DNA of 28,239 bases, from assembly GCA_040007095.1 (NCBI GenBank), contig JBDTVS010000020.1:1-28239 (forward strand), read 5' to 3'. Positions 22,370 to 28,239 of this stretch are shown here, in pieces; positions within the stretch are counted from its first letter, which is position 1, and the number at the start of each line of letters is the position of its first letter. The notes under the pieces were generated by a model that did not search any database, was not told the DNA's origin, and was given only the letters and a program-made list of their open reading frames with translations. Origin of the DNA: JBDTVS01 sp040007095 (lineage in GTDB: Bacteria; Acidobacteriota; Vicinamibacteria; Vicinamibacterales; CAVVIG01). The translations under genes were made by a program, and so were the position numbers.

Positions 22370-23740
22370 GTGTTCAAGAAGATTCTCATCGCGAATCGCG
22401 GCGAGGTGGCGTTGCGCATCATCTACGCCTGCCGCGAACTGGGGATCAAGACGGTGGCCGTCTACTCGGAGGCCGACGAGAATTCCCTGCACGTCCGGTT
22501 TGCGGACGAAGACGTTCGCATCGGTCCTGCCCGCAGCGCCGACAGCTACCTGAACGTCCCGCAGGTCATCAGCGCGGCCGAAATCACCGGCGCCGACGCC
22601 ATTCATCCGGGATACGGATTTCTGTCGGAGAGCGCGTATCTGGCCGAGGTGTGTGAAGCGTGCCACATCAAGTTCATCGGCCCGACTCCGCAGGTGATCC
22701 GTCTGATGGGGGACAAGGCGCGCGCCCGTCGCGTGATGAAGAAGGCCGGGGTGCCGATCCTGCCCGGCAGCGACGGTCCGATTGAGAGCGAAGACAAGGC
22801 ACTCAAGCTGGCGAAGGAGATCGGCTATCCGGTCATTGTCAAGGCCACGGCCGGCGGTGGCGGGCGCGGCATGCGGGTCGTGCGCGCGCCGAACGAACTC
22901 TCGCATGCCGTCAAGACCGCCCAGCGCGAAGCTGAAGCCGCGTTCGGCGTGGGCGACGTCTACCTGGAAAAGTACGTGGAGTCGCCACGTCACGTCGAGT
23001 TCCAGATTCTCGGCGACCACTACGGCAACGTCGTGCACCTCGGGGAGCGCGAGTGCTCGATTCAGCGGCGGCATCAGAAGCTGATCGAAGAGTCGCCATC
23101 GCTGGCGCTGAGCGACAAGATGCGGCGCAAGATGGGCAGCATTGTCATCGACGCCGCCAGGGCCGTGCAGTACACGAACGCCGGCACCTTCGAATTCCTG
23201 ATGGATCCCCAAGGCCGCTTTTATTTCATGGAGACCAACACCCGGCTGCAGGTCGAGCACCCGGTCACCGAGATGGTCACCGGCGTCGACATCGTCAAGG
23301 AACAGATTCGCATTGCGGCGGGCGAACGGCTGTCGTTCAAACAGGGCGACGTGAAGTTCACCGGCCACTCCATCGAATGCCGGATCAACGCCGAGGATCC
23401 CGAGACGTTTGTGCCGTCGCCGGGGGTCATCCACGTTTTCAGCGTGCCGGGCGGACCCGGCGTGCGTCTGGAAACCTTCGCCCACTCGGACTGCACCATC
23501 TCGCCGTATTACGACTCGATGATCGCCAAGATCATCGTGCACGGCCGCGACCGCCACGAAGCCATCGCCCGCATGAAGCGGACGCTCGAGATGACCGTCA
23601 TCGAAGGCATCAGGACTTCCATTCCGCTCCACTTGCGCGTGCTCAACGACCCGGACTTCGTGGCCGGACGCATCAGCACGTCGTTCATGGAACGCTTTCT
23701 CGCGCGCCCGCGGCCTGGACGGCTCGCCGAAGCGGTCTGA
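22370..23740 (+). CDS. accC: Biotin carboxylase subunit of acetyl-CoA carboxylase
   Basis: A 456-aa ATP-grasp enzyme that carboxylates the biotin on AccB using ATP and bicarbonate. It starts FKKILIANRGEVALRI; the substrate-binding ADAIHPGYGFLSE and the ATP-binding glycine loop AGGGGRGM (about 161-168) follow. The catalytic METNTRLQVEHPVTE with the Glu, Asn and Arg of the active site and the C-terminal GHSIECRINAED stretch complete the family. The start is GTG 22370 with AGAAGG about 7-12 nt upstream; earlier in-frame codons overlap accB and were rejected. The length matches stand-alone AccC, not pyruvate or propionyl-CoA carboxylase fusions. Confidence 0.97.
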   Translation: MFKKILIANRGEVALRIIYACRELGIKTVAVYSEADENSLHVRFADEDVRIGPARSADSYLNVPQVISAAEITGADAIHPGYGFLSESAYLAEVCEACHIKFIGPTPQVIRLMGDKARARRVMKKAGVPILPGSDGPIESEDKALKLAKEIGYPVIVKATAGGGGRGMRVVRAPNELSHAVKTAQREAEAAFGVGDVYLEKYVESPRHVEFQILGDHYGNVVHLGERECSIQRRHQKLIEESPSLALSDKMRRKMGSIVIDAARAVQYTNAGTFEFLMDPQGRFYFMETNTRLQVEHPVTEMVTGVDIVKEQIRIAAGERLSFKQGDVKFTGHSIECRINAEDPETFVPSPGVIHVFSVPGGPGVRLETFAHSDCTISPYYDSMIAKIIVHGRDRHEAIARMKRTLEMTVIEGIRTSIPLHLRVLNDPDFVAGRISTSFMERFLARPRPGRLAEAV

Positions 23741-23870
23741 GGCGGCATGCCCCGACGAGCGCCAGCGGCACCCGCACGGAACCGATCGCGTTGACGCGCA
23801 GCATCGATGGTGGCCGGTGTCAGCCGTTCAGCAGAACCGGAAACGACAGCGTTCGTGTGCTGTGTGATCT

Positions 23871-24575
23871 TTGTGGTTCCAAAATTCACGGCTGTTTGAG
23901 AGAAGCGCGACGACCCTCTCGCCATTGAACGCGATCGTCGATGTCGAAGCCGCGGAGCGTGCCGGCTGGACCGCGATCGACCTCGCCACCGCATGCGTGA
24001 ACGGGGGAGTTCGCTTCCTGCAGATTCGCGCCAAGACCCTCCCGAGCGCCGCCTACTTCGACCTGTCGTCGCGGATTTGCGAGATGGCGCATCGCGCTGG
24101 CGCGACGGTGATCGTCAACGATCGGGCCGACGTGGCCCGGCTCTCCCGGGCCGACGGCCTGCACGTCGGGCAGGACGATCTGCCGGTTGCCGCCGCCCGG
24201 GCGATCATGGGCGCTGACGCGATTGTCGGGACATCCACCCATACTGAAGCCCAGATCGAAGCCGCCATGAAGCAGCCGGTCACTTACGTGGCCGTCGGTC
24301 CGGTGTTTGGAACCTCGACGAAGGCAACCGGCTACTCCGCCGTCGGAGTGGCGCGCGTACGATACGCGGCGGAACGGCTGCAGCGGCGGACCGGCCCGCG
24401 GGCGGTCGTCGCGATCGGCGGCATCACCCTCGACAACGCGGCAGCCGTCATCGACGCCGGCGCCACGGCGGTCGCGGTCATCACGGACCTTCTTGCGACT
24501 GGTGATCCTGAGGCGCGCGTGCGCGCGTACCTGGCCCGGTTGGTCGGGAGAGGCGTCGGGAGAGGCAAGGTATAA
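23871..24575 (+). CDS. thiE: Thiamine-phosphate synthase
   Basis: A 234-aa TIM-barrel protein that joins HMP-pyrophosphate and thiazole phosphate into thiamine phosphate. Motifs: GVRFLQIRAKT (pyrophosphate contact), VIVNDRADVARLSRADGLHV followed by GQDDLP (Mg and pyrophosphate), VGTSTHT, GPVFGTSTKATGY, and AIGGITLDNAAAVIDAGATA. The presence of NDRAD and TSTK argues against the inactive paralogue TenI. The start is uncertain: TTG 23871 opens the frame and TTG 23925 begins at NAIVDVEA, close to the usual family N-terminus; neither has a good Shine-Dalgarno. No other thi genes are nearby, so it is a lone thiamine gene downstream of accBC. Confidence 0.93.
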   Translation: MWFQNSRLFERSATTLSPLNAIVDVEAAERAGWTAIDLATACVNGGVRFLQIRAKTLPSAAYFDLSSRICEMAHRAGATVIVNDRADVARLSRADGLHVGQDDLPVAAARAIMGADAIVGTSTHTEAQIEAAMKQPVTYVAVGPVFGTSTKATGYSAVGVARVRYAAERLQRRTGPRAVVAIGGITLDNAAAVIDAGATAVAVITDLLATGDPEARVRAYLARLVGRGVGRGKV

Positions 24576-24678
24576 TCCGCGGCACCGGGCTCGCGACGCA
24601 CGACCCGGAGACACCCACACACACTGCGGTCGTCACCACGCGGGGCGCGTGTCGGGCTTCGCGACCGAAGACGGGACC

Positions 24679-26223
24679 ATGATGAAAGAACAGCTGTTTG
24701 CCACAAAACCGCTGAGCCAGTTGTTGAACGAGATGGCCGGCGAACACCGACTCCGGCGCGTGCTCGGTCCGGTCCAGCTCACCAGTCTCGGTGTTGGTGC
24801 GATCATCGGCACCGGCATCTTCATCCTGACCGGTGTCGCCGCGCACGATCGCACCGGACCCGCGCTGATGCTCTCCTTCGTCCTGGCGGGGCTGGCGTGT
24901 GTCTTCGCGGCGCTGTGCTACGCCGAGTTCGCGTCCATGGTGCCGGTGGCCGGCTCGGCCTACACCTACGCGTACGCGACGCTTGGCGAGCTCTTCGCCT
25001 GGATTATCGGCTGGGACCTGATCCTCGAGTATGCGGTGGGCGCGGCCACGGTGGCGCACGGCTGGTCGGCCCACTTCCAGGAGTTCACACCGCTGTTTGG
25101 TTTTCATGTGCCGGATATCGTACGCACCGCGCCCATGAACTACTGCGTGAGCGTCGGCGCCGGCTGTCCGACGACGGGGTTCGTGCCGACCGGGTCGTAC
25201 TTCGATCTGCCCGCCGTGCTGATCACGTTGATCCTTACGGTCATCCTCGTCAAGGGCATCCAGGAGAGCGCCACGATCAACGCCGTGATGGTCGGTATCA
25301 AGCTGATCATCGTGTTCATGGTCATCGGCATCGGCGCCTTCTACGTCAACCCTGCCAATTGGCATCCCTTTGCGCCCTTCGGCTACACGGGCGTCAGCTT
25401 TTTCGGCCACACGCTCCTCGGTCAGACCGCAAGCGGCGGTGAGCCGCTCGGGGTGATTGCCGGGGCGGCGATCATCTTTTTTGCTTACATCGGGTTCGAT
25501 TCGGTCTCCGTTCACTCTGAGGAGGCCCACGAGCCGGCGCGCGACGTACCCATCGGGATCATCGCGTCACTCATCATCTGCACGATCCTCTACATCGCCG
25601 TGTCGGCGGTGCTGACCGGGATGGTGCCGTCCAGCGAGATCAACATCGACGCGCCGGTCGTCGACGCGTTCAAGCGGGTCGGCCTCACCTGGATGCAGTA
25701 CCTGGTCGCCGCCGGGGCAATGACCGGCATTACCTCGGTCTTGCTGGTGATGATGTTGAGCCAGCCGCGGGTCATGCTCGCCCTGGCGCGTGACGGTCTG
25801 GTGCCCAAGGGCTTCTTCGGCGACGTCCACCCCACGTTCCGAACACCATGGAAATCGACGATTCTGACCGGTCTGTTCGTCGCGTCGATGGCCGGTTTGA
25901 TCCCCTTGAGCATCCTGGCGGAAATGACGAGCATCGGCACGCTGTTCGCCTTCGTCATCGTCTGCGGTGCCGTGCTGGTGATGCGGCGGACGAATCCGAA
26001 CGCGAACCGTCCTTTCCGCGCCCCGTTGGTCCCGTTGGTCCCGATTCTCGGCATCCTGACGTGTCTCCTGTTGATGTTCTCGCTGCCGGTCGAGAACTGG
26101 TACCGCCTGATCATCTGGATGCTGCTCGGCTTCGTGCTCTATTTCTCGTACGGCTACAGGCACAGCGAGCTGCGCAAGAGCACCGCCGCCGCCCTTGCCT
26201 CAGCCGGCGCGCGCGGTCGTTAG
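24679..26223 (+). CDS. APC-family amino-acid permease (cationic amino acid transporter type)
   Basis: A 514-aa polytopic inner-membrane protein with about 12 or more hydrophobic segments. The N-terminus FATKPLSQLLNE, then HRLRRVLGPVQLTSLGVGAI and the unwound TM1 motif GAIIGTGIFILTG, are typical of the CAT branch (TC 2.A.3.3) of amino-acid/H+ symporters. Also seen: AALCYAEFASMVPVAGSAYT (TM2-3) and FFAYIGFDSVSVHSEEAHEP (TM6-7 loop), both conserved in CAT proteins. The ATG pair at 24679/24682 gives the expected N-terminus; the frame upstream overlaps thiE and was discarded. The substrate is not determinable from sequence, but basic or broad neutral amino acids are usual. Confidence 0.92.
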   Translation: MMKEQLFATKPLSQLLNEMAGEHRLRRVLGPVQLTSLGVGAIIGTGIFILTGVAAHDRTGPALMLSFVLAGLACVFAALCYAEFASMVPVAGSAYTYAYATLGELFAWIIGWDLILEYAVGAATVAHGWSAHFQEFTPLFGFHVPDIVRTAPMNYCVSVGAGCPTTGFVPTGSYFDLPAVLITLILTVILVKGIQESATINAVMVGIKLIIVFMVIGIGAFYVNPANWHPFAPFGYTGVSFFGHTLLGQTASGGEPLGVIAGAAIIFFAYIGFDSVSVHSEEAHEPARDVPIGIIASLIICTILYIAVSAVLTGMVPSSEINIDAPVVDAFKRVGLTWMQYLVAAGAMTGITSVLLVMMLSQPRVMLALARDGLVPKGFFGDVHPTFRTPWKSTILTGLFVASMAGLIPLSILAEMTSIGTLFAFVIVCGAVLVMRRTNPNANRPFRAPLVPLVPILGILTCLLLMFSLPVENWYRLIIWMLLGFVLYFSYGYRHSELRKSTAAALASAGARGR

Positions 26224-26245
26224 GCGCTTGACGGCGACCTCCGGC

Positions 26246-27250
26246 GTGCGCTTGTTTCGCGTCCGGGGGCCGGCCGCGGCGGTTGGCATGCTCGTCTCGG
26301 TGGTCGTCGGCGGGACCATCGGCTACATGGTGATTGAAGGATGGGACGCATGGGACGCGTTCTACATGACGGTCATCACCGTGACCACGGTCGGCTACCG
26401 GGAAGTCCACGACCTCACGCGCGCCGGACAGGCGTTCACCGTGGTGCTGCTCTTTGGCGGCGTGGGCGCCGCGCTTTATACCTTTACGTTGCTCGCGACG
26501 GCGGTCGTCGAGGGCGGGCTGCCGACGCGGTTTCAGCGACGACGACAGACGCACATGCTTCAGACGGTCAAAGACCACTTCATCATCTGCGGCTATGGGC
26601 GAATCGGCAGCATCGTCGTGAAGCAGTTTCAACGTCAGCAGGTGCCGATGGTCGTGATCGAGCGCGATCCGGTGCGGATGCAGGCGGCGCTCGACGCTGG
26701 AGTGCTCGCAGTGGACGGCGACGCCAGCCGCGAAGACGTGCTGAGGCGGGTGGGCATCGACCGCGCTCGGGGCCTCATCGCCGTGGTTGGCACGGACGCC
26801 GAAAATGTCTATGCGGTCCTGAGTGCCCGCGTCCTGCGCCCCGACCTGTTCATCGTGAGTCGCGCTGAAACCGACGACGCGACGGTCAAGCTGAAGCGCG
26901 CCGGTGCAGACCGGGTGATCTCGCCGTATCAAATCGGGGCTGCGCAGATCGCCCAGACCGCGCTGCGTCCCGCGGTGGTCGATTTCGTGGAGCTGGCGAC
27001 CGGCACCGACAACCTGGAACTGTCGATGGAGGAAATCTCCATCGCGCCCGGGTCCGCGCTCGCGGGCCGCACCCTCCTCGACGCCAACCTGCGCCAGCGA
27101 CTTGGCGTGATCGTCGTAGGCATTCAACGAACCGATCGCAGGATGGACTTCAACCCCCCGCCCGAGGGCACTCTCCTGGTTGGCGATAAGCTCGTGGTGC
27201 TTGGGCGGGCCGACTCACTGAAAGAGCTGGAATCGGAGGCGTCTCATTGA
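26246..27250 (+). CDS. Two-TM potassium channel with RCK/TrkA domain
   Basis: A 334-aa protein. TM1 (about 8-30), a pore helix with selectivity filter TTVGY (47-51) and TM2 (about 62-88) form an ion-channel module. It is followed by an RCK N domain with the Rossmann motif GYGRIGS (116-122) and VVIERDPVR, and an RCK C (TrkA-C) domain (about 245-330). Such MthK/GsuK-like channels are gated by ligands on the RCK ring. The residue after TVGY is Arg, not the usual Gly. GTG 26246 was chosen because it places TM1 near the N-terminus as in relatives; TTG 26195 and TTG 26228 are upstream in frame. The stop overlaps the folD ATG by 1 nt. Confidence 0.88.
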   Translation: MRLFRVRGPAAAVGMLVSVVVGGTIGYMVIEGWDAWDAFYMTVITVTTVGYREVHDLTRAGQAFTVVLLFGGVGAALYTFTLLATAVVEGGLPTRFQRRRQTHMLQTVKDHFIICGYGRIGSIVVKQFQRQQVPMVVIERDPVRMQAALDAGVLAVDGDASREDVLRRVGIDRARGLIAVVGTDAENVYAVLSARVLRPDLFIVSRAETDDATVKLKRAGADRVISPYQIGAAQIAQTALRPAVVDFVELATGTDNLELSMEEISIAPGSALAGRTLLDANLRQRLGVIVVGIQRTDRRMDFNPPPEGTLLVGDKLVVLGRADSLKELESEASH

Positions 27251-28182
27251 TGGGTGCACGCATATTGGACGGCACGGCCGTCGCGAATCAAATTCGAGCC
27301 GAACTGCGGCCCGCCGTAGAAGCCTTTACCTCGCGGGCTGGACGGCCGCCCGGCCTCGGCATCATCCTGGTTGGCGACGATCCAGCGTCCCACGTCTATG
27401 TCAGCAGCAAGTTGAAGTCTGCCGGCGAGGCAGGCCTCCGCGCCGACTTGCGGCGCCTGCCTTCGTCCGCGTCGCTCGACGAAGTGCTCGCCGCCGTCGA
27501 AGAGTTGAACCGCAGCGAGGTGCACGACGGCATCCTGGTCCAGTCGCCGCTCCCGGACGCGATGGGTGCCGACGCTGAACGACAGGTGTTCGATGTCGTG
27601 CGCGCCGACAAGGACGTGGACGGCTTTCATCCGATCAACGTCGGCCGGCTGGTCCAGAATCGCGCCGCCCTGGTGGCCTGCACACCGACGGGGGTGATCG
27701 AATTGCTCGAACGCTCGTCGATTGCCATCGCCGGGTCGCGCGCCGTCGTCATCGGCCGCAGCGATATCGTCGGGAAGCCGATGGCGTTGCTGCTGCTCCA
27801 CCGCCACGCCACCGTAACGATCTGTCATTCGCGAACGCCCAACCTGCCGCGCGTGGCCGCAGAGGCCGACATTCTGGTCGCGGCGATTGGTCGTCCGGGA
27901 TTCGTGACCAGCGACTTCGTCAAACCGGGCGCTACGGTCATCGATGTCGGCACGACACCGGTCACCGATCGGGCGGTGGTGGAGCGGCTCTTTCCGCCAG
28001 GAACGAAGCGTCACGACGCGTTCGAGCGACGCGGGTCCCTCGTGATCGGCGACGTCCATCCTGATGTCGCCAACGTGGCGGGCGCGCTCTCTCCGGTGCC
28101 TGGCGGCGCCGGTCCATTGACGATCGCCTTGCTGCTGAAAAACACACTGCGCGCGGCGGAAGATCGCCACGATGCGCGTTAG
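27250..28182 (+). CDS. folD: Bifunctional methylenetetrahydrofolate dehydrogenase/cyclohydrolase
   Basis: A 310-aa cytosolic enzyme interconverting 5,10-methylene-THF and 10-formyl-THF with NADP. Seen: ARILDGTAVANQIRAEL; SHVYVSSKLKSAGEAGL with the catalytic Tyr and Lys; DGILVQSPLP; KDVDGFHPINVG; CTPTGVIELL; the nucleotide-binding VVIGRSDIVGKPMALLLL and ATVTICHSRT; and the C-terminal SPVPGGAGPLTIALLLKNT. Between VIDVGTTPVTD and VIGDV it has an extra segment (about residues 240-260; LFPPGTKRHDAFERRGS) absent from E. coli FolD. ATG 27250 overlaps the channel gene's stop, so the two are coupled. The 57 nt after it hold no identifiable gene. Confidence 0.96.
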   Translation: MGARILDGTAVANQIRAELRPAVEAFTSRAGRPPGLGIILVGDDPASHVYVSSKLKSAGEAGLRADLRRLPSSASLDEVLAAVEELNRSEVHDGILVQSPLPDAMGADAERQVFDVVRADKDVDGFHPINVGRLVQNRAALVACTPTGVIELLERSSIAIAGSRAVVIGRSDIVGKPMALLLLHRHATVTICHSRTPNLPRVAAEADILVAAIGRPGFVTSDFVKPGATVIDVGTTPVTDRAVVERLFPPGTKRHDAFERRGSLVIGDVHPDVANVAGALSPVPGGAGPLTIALLLKNTLRAAEDRHDAR

Positions 28183-28239
28183 GGCCCGTAGATGAATAAC
28201 GTGTGCCATTCTGGGCGTCGAGGCGCCCGCCCGGCAAGG

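Noticed and set aside
22223..23632. A 469-codon minus-strand frame opposite accC
   Set aside because: AccC is complete and motif-rich on the plus strand. The antisense frame resembles no family.
24307..24678. N-terminal extension of the permease
   Set aside because: It overlaps thiE in another frame and is Arg-rich. The conserved permease N-terminus starts at 24679.

Overview
The window is GC-rich bacterial chromosome. Its gene content and order (rplM-rpsI-rpsB-tsf-pyrH-frr on one strand; pilMNOPQ followed by surface lipoproteins, a Xaa-Pro peptidase, accB-accC, thiE, a CAT-type permease, a 2-TM K+ channel and folD on the other) fit an Acidobacteriota genome, probably class Vicinamibacteria. 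That placement is inferred from recalled gene order and protein flavour; no phylogeny was run.

Region 1 (1-5920) is the tRNA-proximal end of an integrated conjugative or mobilisable element. It carries a REP-like palindrome, a 93-aa conserved-looking protein, a VirD4/TraG-type coupling ATPase, a VirB11/CpaF-type ATPase broken by a one-base frameshift, an unknown 122-aa protein, a winged-helix replication-type protein and a small MerR/excisionase-type HTH protein. After these come about 500 bp with no convincing gene, helically phased short repeats, a strong hairpin and an AT-rich junction. The junction abuts the 3' end of tRNA-Ala(CGC), a classic integration target. No integrase and no pilus or channel T4SS genes lie inside the window, so the element is either cut by the window edge or decayed.

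Region 2 (5921-12909) is core genome. tRNA-Ala has its own promoter on the minus strand. pfkA (+) converges on a minus-strand operon that starts from a near-consensus sigma-70 promoter at 12881-12909 and reads rplM-rpsI-rpsB-(attenuator)-tsf-pyrH-frr-thrC. Several intergenic hairpins and an octamer-repeat stem sit between these genes and could tune relative expression.

Region 3 (12950-20109) begins with a 12-13 bp degenerate tandem array, then the type IVa pilus assembly operon pilM-pilN-pilO-pilP-pilQ, then two exported lipoprotein-like genes, the second with Ig-like and PKD domains. They are likely surface or pilus-associated.

Region 4 (20110-28182) starts with a 560-bp gene-free stretch, then an M24 Xaa-Pro peptidase, accB and accC (biotin carboxyl carrier and biotin carboxylase), thiE, an APC-family amino-acid permease, a TrkA/RCK-type K+ channel and folD. 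Most are closely spaced or overlapping and probably form one or two transcription units.

No complete unknown system such as a defence island, CRISPR array or biosynthetic cluster was found. The best leads are the mobile-element end, the tandem repeats before the pil operon, the octamer stem between pyrH and frr, and the unusual K+-channel filter.
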